A stretch of DNA of 64,000 bases, taken from Membranipora membranacea (taxonomy: Eukaryota; Bryozoa; Gymnolaemata; Cheilostomatida; Membraniporidae). Under the pieces are notes generated by a model. The model had not been told where the DNA came from. It was given only the letters and a program-made list of their open reading frames with translations, and searched no databases. The first letter of the stretch is position 1. The number at the start of each line of letters is the position of its first letter. Location: assembly GCA_914767715.1 (NCBI GenBank), contig OU612065.1:32924001-32988000 (forward strand), in the 5' to 3' direction. Shown here piece after piece: positions 43,700 to 58,200 of the stretch. The position numbers and the translations under genes were made by a program.

Positions 43700-46600
43700 T
43701 GAGCTCCCTGTAAACATGCGTTTTCTATCTAGGTATTTTGCAAGAAATCGACAAAAATCGATAGGTACGGTCCTTGGGAAATAAGCCAATAATTGGGCAG
43801 AATTCTTTACTCGCTAAGAAACGCTTGAAACTCTGTTTTGAGGTTCGCAATGACTTCCCTAAATCTCATGTAAAATACTAGCCCCCTGTAACTATGCGTT
43901 TTCTATCTAGATGATTTGCAAGAAATCGACAAAAATCGATAGGTACGGTCCTGGGGAAATTAGCCAATAATTGGGCATAATTCTTTATTAGCTAAGAAAC
44001 GCTTGATAATCTGTTTTGAGGTTCGCAATGACGTACGTCCCTATATCTCGTCTAAAATATTAGCTCCCTGTGACGATACGTTTTCCATCTAGGTATATTG
44101 CAAGAAATTGACAAGGATCGATAGGTACGGTCCTGGGGAAATTAGCCAATAATTTAGCATAATTCTGTACTAGCTTAGAAACGCTTGAAACTCTGTTTTG
44201 AGGTTCGCAACGACGTCCCTATGTCTCATTTAAAATATTAGCCCCCTGTGACGATGCGTTTTCTATATAGTTATTTTGCAAGAAATCGACAAAAATCGAT
44301 AGGTACGGTCCTGGGGAAATTAGCCAATAATTGGGCATAATTCTTTTTTAGCTAAGAAACGCTTGATACTCTGTTTTGAGGTTCGCAATGACGTACGTCC
44401 CTATATCTCGTCTAAAATATTAGCTCCCTGTGACGATACGTTTTCTATCTAGGTATTTTGCAAGAAATCGACAAAAATTGATAGGTACGGTCTTGGGGAA
44501 TTTAGCCAATAATTTGGCATAATTCTTTACTAGCTTAGGAACGCTTGAAACTCTGTTTTGAGGTTCGCAATGAGGTCCCTATGTCTCATCTAAAATATTA
44601 GCCCCCTGTAACGATGCGTTTTCTATATAGTTATTTTGCAAGAAATCGACAAAAATCGATTGGTACGGTCCTGGGGAAATTAGCCAATAATTGGGCATAA
44701 TTCTTTTTTAGCTAAGAAACGCTTGATACTCTGTTTTGAGGTTCGCAATGACGTACGTCCCTATATCTCGTCTAAAATATTAGCTCCCTGTGACGATACG
44801 TTTTCTATCTAGGTATTTTGCAAGAAATCGACAAAAATTGATAGGTACGGTCTTGGGGAAATTAGCCAATAATTTGGCATAATTCTTTACTAGCTTAGGA
44901 ACGCTTGAAACTCTGTTTTGAGGTTCGCAATGACGTCCCTATGTCTCATCTAAAATATTAGCTCCCTGTGACGATGCGATTTCTATCTAGGTATTTTGCA
45001 AGAAATCGACAAAAAATCAATAAGTACGGTCCTTGGGAAATTAGCCAATAAATGGGCATAATTCTTTACTAGCTTAGAAACGCTTGAAACTCTGTTTTGA
45101 GGTTCGCAATGACGTCCCTATATCTCATCTAAAATATGAGCTCCCTGTAAACATGCGTTTTCTATCTAGGTATTTTGCAAGAAATCGACAAAAATCGATA
45201 GGTACGGTCCTGGGGAAATAAGCCAATAATTGGGCAGAATTCTTTACTCGCTAAGAAACGCTTGAAACTCTGTTTTGAGGTTCGCAATGACTTCCCTAAA
45301 TCTCATGTAAAATACTAGCCCCCTGTAACTATGCGTTTTCTATCTAGATGATTTGCAAGAAATCGACAAAAATCGATAGGTACGGTCCTGGGGAAATTAG
45401 CCAATAATTGGGCATAATTCTTTATTAGCTAAGAAAGGCTTGATAATCTGTTTTGAGGTTCGCAATGACGTACGTCCCTATATCTCGTCTAAAATATTAG
45501 CTCCCTGTGACGATACGTTTTCCATCTAGGTATATTGCAAGAAATTGACAAAGATCGATAGGTACGGTCCTGGGGAAATTAGCCAATAATTTGGCATAAT
45601 TTTGTACTAGCTTAGAAACGCTTGAAACTCTGTTTTGAGGTTCGCAACGACGTCCCTATGTCTCATTTAAAATATTAGCCCCCTGTGACGATGCGTTTTC
45701 TATATAGTTATTTTGCAAGAAATCGACAAAAATCGATAGGTACGGTCCTGGGGAAATTAGCCAATAATTGGGCATAATTCTTTTTTAGCTAAGAAACGCT
45801 TGATACTCTGTTTTGAGGTTCGCAATGACGTACGTCCCTATATCTCGTCTAAAATATTAGCTCCCTGTGACGATACGTTTTCTATCTAGGTATTTTGCAA
45901 GAAATCGATCGACAAAAATCGATAGGTACGGTCCTGGGGAAATAAGCCAATAATTTGGCAGAATTCTTTACTAACTAGAAACGCTTGAAAATCTGTTTTG
46001 AGGTTCAAAATGAAGTCCCTGTATCTCATCTAAAATAATAGATCCCTGTGACGATGCGTTTGCTATCTAGGTGTTTTGCAAGAAATCGACGAAAATGGAT
46101 AAGTACGGTCCTGGGGAAATTAGCCAATAAATGGGCATAATTCTTTACTCGCTAAGAAACGCTTGAAACTCTGTTTTGAGGTTCGCAATGACGTCCCTAT
46201 ATCTCATCTAAAATATGAGCTCCCTGTAAACATGCGTTTTCTATCTAGGTATTTTGCAAGAAATCGACAAAAATCGATAGGTACGGTCCTTGGGAAATAA
46301 GCCAATAATTGGGCAGAATTCTTTACTCGCTAAGAAACGCTTGAAACTCTGTTTTGAGGTTCGCAATGACTTCCCTAAATCTCATGTAAAATACTAGCCC
46401 CCTGTAACTATGCGTTTTCTATCTAGATGATTTGCAAGAAATCGACAAAAATCGATAGGTACGGTCCTGGGGAAATTAGCCAATAATTGGGCATAATTCT
46501 TTATTAGCTAAGAAACGCTTGATAATCTGTTTTGAGGTTCGCAATGACGTACGTCCCTATATCTCGTCTAAAATATTAGCTCCCTGTGACGATACGTTTT

Positions 46601-49600
46601 CCATCTAGGTATATTGCAAGAAATTGACAAGGATCGATAGGTACGGTCCTGGGGAAATTAGCCAATAATTTAGCATAATTCTGTACTAGCTTAGAAACGC
46701 TTGAAACTCTGTTTTGAGGTTCGCAACGACGTCCCTATGTCTCATTTAAAATATTAGCCCCCTGTGACGATGCGTTTTCTATATAGTTATTTTGCAAGAA
46801 ATCGACAAAAATCGACAGGTACGGTCCTGGGGAAATTAGCCAATAATTGGGCATAATTCTTTTTTAGCTAAGAAACGCTTGATACTCTGTTTTGAGGTTC
46901 GCAATGACGTACGTCCCTATATCTCGTCTAAAATATTAGCTCCCTGTGACGATACGTTTTCTATCTAGGTATTTTGCAAGAAATCGACAAAAATTGATAG
47001 GTACGGTCTTGGGGAATTTAGCCAATAATTTGGCATAATTCTTTACTAGCTTAGGAACGCTTGAAACTCTGTTTTCAGGTTCGCAATGAGGTCCCTATGT
47101 CTCATCTAAAATATTAGCCCCCTGTAACGATGCGTTTTCTATATAGTTATTTTGCAAGAAATCGACAAAAATCGATAGGTACGGTCCTGGGGAAATTAGC
47201 CAATAATTGGGCATAATTCTTTTTTAGCTAAGAAACGCTTGATACTCTGTTTTGAGGTTCGCAATGACGTACGTCCCTATATCTCGTCTAAAATATTAGC
47301 TCCCTGTGACGATACGTTTTCTATCTAGGTATTTTGCAAGAAATCGACAAAAATTGATAGGTACGGTCTTGGGGAAATTAGCCAATAATTTGGCATAATT
47401 CTTTACTAGCTTAGGAACGCTTGAAACTCTGTTTTGAGGTTCGCAATGACGTCCCTATGTCTCATCTAAAATATTAGCTCCCTGTGACGATGCGATTTCT
47501 ATCTAGGTATTTTGCAAGAAATCGACAAAAATCAATAAGTACGGTCCTTGGGAAATTAGCCAATAAATGGGCATAATTCTTTACTAGCTTAGAAACGCTT
47601 GAAACTCTGTTTTGAGGTTCGCAATGACGTCCCTATATCTCATCTAAAATATGAGCTCCCTGTAAACATGCGTTTTCTATCTAGGTATTTTGCAAGAAAT
47701 CGACAAAAATCGATAGGTACGGTCCTGGGGAAATAAGCCAATAATTGGGCAGAATTCTTTACTCGCTAAGAAACGCTTGAAACTCTGTTTTGAGGTTCGC
47801 AATGACTTCCCTAAATCTCATGTAAAATACTAGCCCCCTGTAACTATGCGTTTTCTATCTAGATGATTTGCAAGAAATCGACAAAAATCGATAGGTACGG
47901 TCCTGGGGAAATTAGCCAATAATTGGGCATAATTCTTTATTAGCTAAGAAACGCTTGATAATCTGTTTTGAGGTTCGCAATGACGTACGTCCCTATATCT
48001 CGTCTAAAATATTAGCTCCCTGTGACGATACGTTTTCCATCTAGGTATATTGCAAGAAATTGACAAAGATCGATAGGTACGGTCCTGGGGAAATTAGCCA
48101 ATAATTTGGCATAATTCTGTACTAGCTTAGAAACGCTTGAAACTCTGTTTTGAGGTTCGCAACGACGTCCCTATGTCTCATTTAAAATATTAGCCCCCTG
48201 TGACGATGCGTTTTCTATATAGTTATTTTGCAAGAAATCGACAAAAATCGATAGGTACGGTCCTGGGGAAATTAGCCAATAATTGGGCATAATTCTTTTT
48301 TAGCTAAGAAACGCTTGATACTCTGTTTTGAGGTTCGCAATGACGTACGTCCCTATATCTCGTCTAAAATATTAGCTCCCTGTGACGATACGTTTTCTAT
48401 CTAGGTATTTTGCAAGAAATCGACAAAAATTGATAGGTACGGTCTTGGGGAATTTAGCCAATAATTTGGCATAATTCTTTACTAGCTTAGGAACGCTTGA
48501 AACTCTGTTTTGTGGTTCGCAATGAGGTCCCTATGTCTCATCTAAAATATTAGCCCCCTGTAACGATGCGTTTTCTATATAGTTATTTTGCAAGAAATCG
48601 ACAAAAATCGATAGGTACGGTCCTGGGGAAATTAGCCAATAATTGGGCATAATTCTTTTTTAGCTAAGAAACGCTTGATACTCTGTTTTGAGGTTCGCAA
48701 TGACGTACGTCCCTATATCTCGTCTAAAATATTAGCTCCCTGTGACGATACGTTTTCTATCTAGGTATTTTGCAGGAAATCGACAAAAATTGATAGGTAC
48801 GGTCTTGGGGAAATTAGCCAATAATTTGGCATAATTCTTTACTAGCTTAGGAACGCTTGAAACTCTGTTTTGAGGTTCGCAATGACGTCCCTATGTCTCA
48901 TCTAAAATATTAGCTCCCTGTGACGATGCGATTTCTATCTAGGTATTTTGCAAGAAATCGACAAAAATCAATAAGTACGGTCCTTGGGAAATTAGCCAAT
49001 AAATGGGCATAATTCTTTACTAGCTTAGAAACGCTTGAAACTCTGTTTTGAGGTTCGCAATGACGTCCCTATATCTCATCTAAAATATGAGCTCCCTGTA
49101 AACATGCGTTTTCTATCTAGGTATTTTGCAAGAAATCGACAAAAATCGATAGGTACGGTCCTGGGGAAATAAGCCAATAATTGGGCAGATTTCTTTACTC
49201 GCTAAGAAACGCTTGAAACTCTGTTTTGAGGTTCGCAATGACTTCCCTAAATCTCATGTAAAATACTAGCCCCCTGTAACTATGCGTTTTCTATCTAGAT
49301 GATTTGCAAGAAATCGACAAAAATCGATATGTACGGTCCTGGGGAAATTAGCCAATAATTGGGCATAATTCTTTATTAGCTAAGAAACGCTTGATAATCT
49401 GTTTTGAGGTTCGCAATGACGTACGTCCCTATATCTCGTCTTAAATATTAGCTCCCTGTGACGATACGTTTTCCATCTAGGTATATTGCAAGAAATTGAC
49501 AAAGATCGATAGGTACGGTCCTGGGGAAATTAGCCAATAATTTGGCATAATTCTGTACTAGCCTAGAAACGCTTGAAACTCTGTTTTGAGGTTCGCAACG

Positions 49601-51000
49601 ACGTCCCTATGTCTCATTTAAAATATTAGCCCCCTGTGACGATGCGTTTTCTATATAGTTATTTTGCAAGAAATCGACAAAAATCGATAGGTACGGTCCT
49701 GGGGAAATTAGCCAATAATTGGGCATAATTCTTTTTTAGCTAAGAAACGCTTGATACTCTGTTTTGAGGTTCGCAATGACGTACGTCCCTATATCTCGTC
49801 TAAAAGATTAGCTCCCTGTGACGATACGTTTTCTATCTAGGTATTTTGCAAGAAATCGACAAAAATTGATAGGTACGGTCTTGGGGAATTTAGCCAATAA
49901 TTTGGCATAATTCTTTACTAGCTTAGGAACGCTTGAAACTCTGTTTTGTGGTTCGCAATGAGGTCCCTATGTCTCATCTAAAATATTAGCCCAGTGTAAC
50001 GATGCGTTTTCTATATAGTTATTTTGCAAGAAATCGACAAAAATCGATAGGTACGGTCCTGGGGAAATTAGCCAATAATTGGGCATAATTCTTTTTTAGC
50101 TAAGAAACGCTTGATACTCTGTTTTGAGGTTCGCAATGACGTACGTCCCTATATCTCGTCTAAAATATTAGCTCCCTGTGACGATACGTTTTCTATCTAG
50201 GTATTTTGCAAGAGATCGACAAAAATTGATAGGTACGGTCTTGGGGAAATTAGCCAATAATTTGGCATAATTCTTTACTAGCTTAGGAACGCTTGAAACT
50301 CTGTTTTGAGGTTCGCAATGACGTCCCTATGTCTCATCTAAAATATTAGCTCCCTGTGACGATGCGATGTCTATCTAGGTATTTTGCAAGAAATCGACAA
50401 AAATCAATAAGTACGGTCCTTGGGAATTTAGCCAATAAATGGGCATAATTCTTTACTAGCTTAGAAACGCTTGAAACTCTGTTTTGAGGTTCGCAATGAC
50501 GTCCCTATATATCATCTAAAATATGAGCTCCCTGTAAACCTGCGTTTTCTATCTAGGTATTTTGCAAGAAATCGACAAAAATCGATAGGTACGGTCCTGG
50601 GGAAATTAGCCAAAAATTGGGCAGAATTCTTTACTCGCTAAGAATCGCTCGAAACTCTGTTTTGAGGTTCGCAATGACTTCTCCTATATCTCATCTAAAA
50701 TATTAGCCCCCTGTAACGATGCGTTTTCTATCTAGATAATTTGCAAGAAATCGACAAAAATCGATAGGTACGGTCCTGGGGATATGAGCCAATAATTGGG
50801 CATAATTCTTTTTTAGCTAAGAAACGCTTGATACTCTGTTTTGAGGTTCGCAATGACGTACGTCCCTATATCTCGTCTAAAATATTAGCTCCCTGTGACG
50901 ATACGTTTTCTATATAGGTATTTTGCAAGAAATCGACAAAAATTGATAGGTACGGTCCTGGGGAAATTAGCCAATAATTTGGCATAATTTCTTACTAGCT
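43700..51000 (+). repeat. 8-monomer higher-order repeat, about 1,437 bp
   Basis: The monomer variant containing CTTCCCTAAATCTCATG occurs at 43,854, 45,291, 46,370, 47,806 and 49,242, spaced 1,437, 1,079, 1,436 and 1,436 bp. Between these marks the order of other variants (ACGTACGT monomer, CATTTAAAATATTAGCC monomer, GATTTCTATC monomer) repeats. The 1,079-bp interval is a 6-monomer version. Confidence 0.9.
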
Positions 51001-54000
51001 TAGGAACGCTTGAAACTCTGTTTTGAGGTTCGCAATGACGTCCATATATCTCATCTAAAATATGAGCTCCCTGTGAAGATGCGTTTTCTATATAGTTATT
51101 TTGCAAGAAATCGACAAAAATCGATAGGTACGGTCCTGGGGAAATTAGCCAAGAATTGGGCATAATTCTTTTTTAGCTAAGAAACGCTTGATACTCTGTT
51201 TTGAGGTTCGCAATGACGTACGTCCCTATATCTCGTCTAAAATATTAGCTCCCTGTGACGATACGTTTTCTATCTAGGTATTTTGCAAGAAATCGACAAA
51301 AATTGATAGGTACGGTCCTGGGGAAATTAGCCAATAATTTGGCATAATTCTGTACTAGCTTAGGAACGCTTGAAACTCTGTTTTGACGTTCGCAATGACG
51401 TCCCTATGTCTCATCTAAAATATTAGCTCCCTGTGACGATGCGTTTGCTATCTAGGTGTTTTGCAAGAAATCGACAAAAATCAATAAGTACGGTCCTTGG
51501 GAAATTAGCCAATAAATGGGCATAATTCTTTACTAGCTTAGAAACGCTTGAAACTCTGTTTTGAGGTTCGCAATGACGTCCCTATATCTCATCTAAAATA
51601 TGAGCTCCCTGTAAACATGCGTTTTCTATCTAGGTATTTTGCAAGAAATCGACAAAAATCGATAGGTACGGTCCTGGGGAAATAAGCCAATAATTGGGCA
51701 GAATTCTTTACTCGCTAAGAAACGCTTGAAACTCTGTTTTGAGGTTCGCAATGACTTCCCTAAATCTCATGTAAAATACTAGCCCCCTGTAACTATGCGT
51801 TTTCTATCTAGATGATTTGCAAGAAATCGACAAAAATCGATAGGTACGGTCCTGGGGAAATTAGCCAATAATTGGGCATAATTCTTTATTAGCTAAGAAA
51901 CGCTTGATGATCTGTTTTGAGGTTCGCAATGACGTACGTCCCTATATCTCGTCTAAAATATTAGCTCCCTGTGACGATACGTTTTCCATCTAGGTATATT
52001 GCAAGAAATTGACAAAGATCGATAGGTACGGTCCTGGGGAAATTAGCAAATAATTTGGCATAATTCTGTACTAGCTTAGAAACGCTTGAAACTCTGTTTT
52101 GAGGTTCGCAACGACGTCCCTATGTCTCATTTAAAATATTAGCCCCCTGTGACGATGCGTTTTCTATATAGTTATTTTGCAAGAAATCGACAAAAATCGA
52201 TAGGTACGGTCCTGGGGAAATTAGCCAATAATTGGGCATAATTCTTTTTTAGCTAAGAAACGCTTGATACTCTGTTTTGAGGTTCGCAATGACGTACGTC
52301 CCTATATCTCGTCTAAAATAATAGCTCCCTGTGACGATACGTTTTCTATCTAGGTATTTTGCAAGAAATCGACAAAAATTGATAGGTACGGTCTTGGGGA
52401 ATTTAGCCAATAATTTGGCATAATTCTTTACTAGCTTAGGAACGCTTGAAACTCTGTTTTGTGGTTCGCAATGAGGTCCCTATGTCTCATCTAAAATATT
52501 AGCCCCCTGTAACGATGCGTTTTCTATATAGTTATTTTGCAAGAAATCGACAAAAATCGATAGGTACGGTCCTGGGGAAATTAGCCAATAATTGGGCATA
52601 ATTCTTTTTTAGCTAAGAAACGCTTGATACTCTGTTTTGAGGTTCGCAATGACGTACGTCCCTATATCTCGTCTAAAATAATAGCTCCCTGTGACGATAC
52701 GTTTTCTATCTAGGTATTTTGCAAGAAATCGACAAAAATTGATAGGTACGGTCTTGGGGAATTTAGCCAATAATTTGGCATAATTCTTTACTAGCTTAGG
52801 AACGCTTGAAACTCTGTTTTGTGGTTCGCAATGAGGTCCCTATGTCTCATCTAAAATATTAGCCCCCTGTAACGATGCGTTTTCTATATAGTTATTTTGC
52901 AAGAAATCGACAAAAATCGATAGGTACGGTCCTGGGGAAATTAGCCAATAATTGGGCATAATTCTTTTTTAGCTAAGAAACGCTTGATACTCTGTTTTGA
53001 GGTTCGCAATGACGTACGTCCCTATATCTCGTCTAAAATATTAGCTCCCTGTGACGATACGTTTTCTATCTAGGTATTTTGCAAGAAATCGACAAAAATT
53101 GATAGGTACGGTCCTGGGGAAATTAGCCAATAATTTGGCATAATTTCTTACTAGCTTAGGAACGCTTGAAACTCTGTTTTGAGGTTCGCAATGACGTCCA
53201 TATATCTCATCTAAAATATGAGCTCCCTGTGAAGATGCGTTTTCTATCTAGGTAATTTGCAAGAAATCGACAAAAATCGATAGGTACGGTCCTGGGGAAA
53301 TTAGCCAATAATTAGGCAAAATTCTTTACCAACTTAGAAACGCTCGAAACTCTGTTTTAAGGTTCGCAATGACGTCCCTATATCTCATCTAAAATATTAG
53401 CTCCCTGTGACGATGCGTTTTCTATCTAGGTATTTTGCAAAATATCGACAAAAATCAACAGGTACGGTCCTGGGGAAATTAGCCAATAATTAGGCAAAAT
53501 TCTTTACCAACGTAGGAACGCTTGAAACTCTGTTTTAAGGTTCGCAATGACGTCCCTATATCTCATCTAAAATATTAGTTCCCTGTGACGATGCGTTTGC
53601 TATCTAGGTGTTTTGCAAGAAATCGACAAAAACCGATAGGTAAGGTCCTGGGGAAATAAGCCAATAATTGGGCATAATTCTTTATTAGCTAAGAAACGCT
53701 TGATAACCTGTTTTGAGGTTCGCGATGCCGTCCCTATATCTCATCTAAAATATGAGCTCCCTGTAAACATGTGTTTTCTATCTAGGTATTTTGCAAGAAT
53801 TCGACAAAAATCGATAGGTACGGTCCTGGGGAAATAAGCCAATAATTTGGCAGAATTCTTTATTAACCAATAATGTTGAAAATCTGTTTTGAGGTTCAAA
53901 ATGAAGTCCCTGTATCTCATCTAAAATAATAGCTCCCTGTGACGATGCGTTTTCTATCTAGGTGTTTTGCAAGAACTCGACAAAAATTGATAGGTACGGT

Positions 54001-55220
54001 CCTGGGGATATTAGCCATTAATTGGGCAGAATACCTTACTAGTTTAGAAACGCTTGAAACTCTGTTTTAAGGTTCGCAATGACGTCCCTATATCTCATCT
54101 AAAATATTAGCCCCCTGTGACGATGTGTTTTCTACCTAGGTATTTTGCAAGAAATCGACAAAAATCGATAGGTACGGTCCTGGGGATATTAGCCAATAAT
54201 TGGGCAGAATACCTTACTAGTTTAGAAACGCTTGAAACTCTGTTTTAAGGTTCGCAATGACGTCCCTATATCTCATCTAAAATATTAGCTCCCTGTGACG
54301 ATGCGTTTTCTATCTAGGTATTTTGCAAGAAATCGACAAAAATCGATAGGTACGGTCCTGGGGAAATAAGCCAATAATTTGGCAGAATTCTTTATTAACC
54401 AATAATGTTGAAAATCTGTTTTGAGGTTCAAAATGAAGTCCCTGTATCTCATCTAAAATAATAGCTCCCTGTGACGATGCGTTTGCTATCTAGGTGTTTT
54501 GCAAGAAATTGACAAACATCGATAGGTACGGTCCTGGGGATATTAGCCATTAATTGGGCAGAATACCTTACTAGTTTAGAAACGCTTGAAACTCTGTTTT
54601 GAGGTTCGCAATGACGTCCCTATATCTCATCTAAGATATTAGCCCCCTGTGACGATGTGTTTTCTATCTAGGTATTTTGCAAGAAATCGACAAAAATCGA
54701 TAGGTACGGTCCTGGGGATATTAGCCAATAATTGGGCAGAATTCTTTACTCGCTAAGAATCGCTCGAAACTCTGTTTTAAGGTTCGCAATGACGTCCCTA
54801 TATCTCATCTAAAATATTGGCTCCCTGTGACGATGCGTTTTCTATCTAGGTATTTTGCAAGAAATCGACAAAAATCGATAGGTACGGTCCTTGGGAAATT
54901 AGCTAATAATTTGGCATAATTCTTTACTAGCTTAGGAACTCTTGAAACTATGTTTTGAGGTTCGCAATGACGTCCCTATGTATCATCTAAAATAATAGCT
55001 CCCTGTGGCGATGCGTTTTCTATCTAGGTATTTTGCAAAACATCGACAAGAATCGATAAGTACGGTCCTGGGGAAATTAGCCAATAATTGGGCATAATTC
55101 TTTACTAGCTTAGAAACGCTTGTAACTCTGTTTTGAGGTTCGCAATGACGTTCCTATATCTTATCGAAAATATTAACCCCCTGTGACGATGCGTTTTCTA
55201 TCTAGGTATTTTGCAAGAAA
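46264..55220 (+). repeat. 8,957-bp satellite super-repeat, copy 1 (about 50 monomers)
   Basis: Landmarks at 46,370, 47,806, 49,242 and 51,755 recur at 55,326, 56,763, 58,199 and 60,712, a constant offset of 8,956-8,957 bp. Rare variants (for example CTAGCCTAGAAACGC and CTGATGATCTG-type monomers, CAAGAGATCGAC) are shared pairwise. Copy 1 has one extra 360-bp dimer near 52,500, so downstream offsets drop to 8,597-8,598. The start is placed where 46,264 and 55,220 begin to agree. Confidence 0.9.
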
Positions 55221-58200
55221 TTGACAAAAATCGATAGGTACGGTCCTTGGGAAATAAGCCAATAATTGGGCAGAATTCTTTACTCGCTAAGAAACGCTTG
55301 AAACTCTGTTTTGAGGTTCGCAATGACTTCCCTAAATCTCATGTAAAATACTAGCCCCCTGTAACTATGCGTTTTCTATCTAGATGATTTGCAAGAAATC
55401 GACAAAAATCGATAGGTACGGTCCTGGGGAAATTAGCCAATAATTGGGCATAATTCTTTATTAGCTAAGAAACGCTTGATAATCTGTTTTGAGGTTCGCA
55501 ATGACGTACGTCCCTATATCTCGTCTAAAATATTAGCTCCCTGTGACGATACGTTTTCCATCTAGGTATATTGCAAGAAATTGACAAGGATCGATAGGTA
55601 CGGTCCTGGGGAAATTAGCCAATAATTTAGCATAATTCTGTACTAGCTTAGAAACGCTTGAAACTCTGTTTTGAGGTTCGCAACGACGTCCCTATGTCTC
55701 ATTTAAAATATTAGCCCCCTGTGACGATGCGTTTTCTATATAGTTATTTTGCAAGAAATCGACAAAAATCGACAGGTACGGTCCTGGGGAAATTAGCCAA
55801 TAATTGGGCATAATTCTTTTTTAGCTAAGAAACGCTTGATACTCTGTTTTGAGGTTCGCAATGACGTACGTCCCTATATCTCGTCTAAAATATTAGCTCC
55901 CTGTGACGATACGTTTTCTATCTAGGTATTTTGCAAGAAATCGACAAAAATTGATAGGTACGGTCTTGGGGAATTTAGCCAATAATTTGGCATAATTCTT
56001 TACTAGCTTAGGAACGCTTGAAACTCTGTTTTCAGGTTCGCAATGAGGTCCCTATGTCTCATCTAAAATATTAGCCCCCTGTAACGATGCGTTTTCTATA
56101 TAGTTATTTTGCAAGAAATCGACAAAAATCGATAGGTACGGTCCTGGGGAAATTAGCCAATAATTGGGCATAATTCTTTTTTAGCTAAGAAACGCTTGAT
56201 ACTCTGTTTTGAGGTTCGCAATGACGTACGTCCCTATATCTCGTCTAAAATATTAGCTCCCTGTGACGATACGTTTTCTATCTAGGTATTTTGCAAGAAA
56301 TCGACAAAAATTGATAGGTACGGTCTTGGGGAAATTAGCCAATAATTTGGCATAATTCTTTACTAGCTTAGGAACGCTTGAAACTCTGTTTTGAGGTTCG
56401 CAATGACGTCCCTATGTCTCATCTAAAATATTAGCTCCCTGTGACGATGCGATTTCTATCTAGGTATTTTGCAAGAAATCGACAAAAATCAATAAGTACG
56501 GTCCTTGGGAAATTAGCCAATAAATGGGCATAATTCTTTACTAGCTTAGAAACGCTTGAAACTCTGTTTTGAGGTTCGCAATGACGTCCCTATATCTCAT
56601 CTAAAATATGAGCTCCCTGTAAACATGCGTTTTCTATCTAGGTATTTTGCAAGAAATCGACAAAAATCGATAGGTACGGTCCTGGGGAAATAAGCCAATA
56701 ATTGGGCAGAATTCTTTACTCGCTAAGAAACGCTTGAAACTCTGTTTTGAGGTTCGCAATGACTTCCCTAAATCTCATGTAAAATACTAGCCCCCTGTAA
56801 CTATGCGTTTTCTATCTAGATGATTTGCAAGAAATCGACAAAAATCGATAGGTACGGTCCTGGGGAAATTAGCCAATAATTGGGCATAATTCTTTATTAG
56901 CTAAGAAACGCTTGATAATCTGTTTTGAGGTTCGCAATGACGTACGTCCCTATATCTCGTCTAAAATATTAGCTCCCTGTGACGATACGTTTTCCATCTA
57001 GGTATATTGCAAGAAATTGACAAAGATCGATAGGTACGGTCCTGGGGAAATTAGCCAATAATTTGGCATAATTCTGTACTAGCTTAGAAACGCTTGAAAC
57101 TCTGTTTTGAGGTTCGCAACGACGTCCCTATGTCTCATTTAAAATATTAGCCCCCTGTGACGATGCGTTTTCTATATAGTTATTTTGCAAGAAATCGACA
57201 AAAATCGATAGGTACGGTCCTGGGGAAATTAGCCAATAATTGGGCATAATTCTTTTTTAGCTAAGAAACGCTTGATACTCTGTTTTGAGGTTCGCAATGA
57301 CGTACGTCCCTATATCTCGTCTAAAATATTAGCTCCCTGAGACGATACGTTTTCTATCTAGGTATTTTGCAAGAAATCGACAAAAATTGATAGGTACGGT
57401 CTTGGGGAATTTAGCCAATAATTTGGCATAATTCTTTACTAGCTTAGGAACGCTTGAAACTCTGTTTTGTGGTTCGCAATGAGGTCCCTATGTCTCATCT
57501 AAAATATTAGCCCCCTGTAACGATGCGTTTTCTATATAGTTATTTTGCAAGAAATCGACAAAAATCGATAGGTACGGTCCTGGGGAAATTAGCCAATAAT
57601 TGGGCATAATTCTTTTTTAGCTAAGAAACGCTTGATACTCTGTTTTGAGGTTCGCAATGACGTACGTCCCTATATCTCGTCTAAAATATTAGCTCCCTGT
57701 GACGATACGTTTTCTATCTAGGTATTTTGCAGGAAATCGACAAAAATTGATAGGTACGGTCTTGGGGAAATTAGCCAATAATTTGGCATAATTCTTTACT
57801 AGCTTAGGAACGCTTGAAACTCTGTTTTGAGGTTCGCAATGACGTCCCTATGTCTCATCTAAAATATTAGCTCCCTGTGACGATGCGTTTTCTATCTAGG
57901 TATTTTGCAAGAAATCGACAAAAATCAATAAGTACGGTCCTTGGGAAATTAGCCAATAAATGGGCATAATTCTTTACTAGCTTAGAAACGCTTGAAACTC
58001 TGTTTTGAGGTTCGCAATGACGTCCCTATATCTCATCTAAAATATGAGCTCCCTGTAAACATGCGTTTTCTATCTAGGTATTTTGCAAGAAATCGACAAA
58101 AATCGATAGGTACGGTCCTGGGGAAATAAGCCAATAATTGGGCAGATTTCTTTACTCGCTAAGAAACGCTTGAAACTCTGTTTTGAGGTTCGCAATGACT

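Noticed and set aside
50885-51163. 92-codon open frame on the minus strand of the satellite, repeated at 59,842-60,120
   Set aside because: It is made of one and a half satellite monomers lacking stops by chance, and its duplicate is explained by the 8,957-bp super-repeat. Most other monomers interrupt the same frame.
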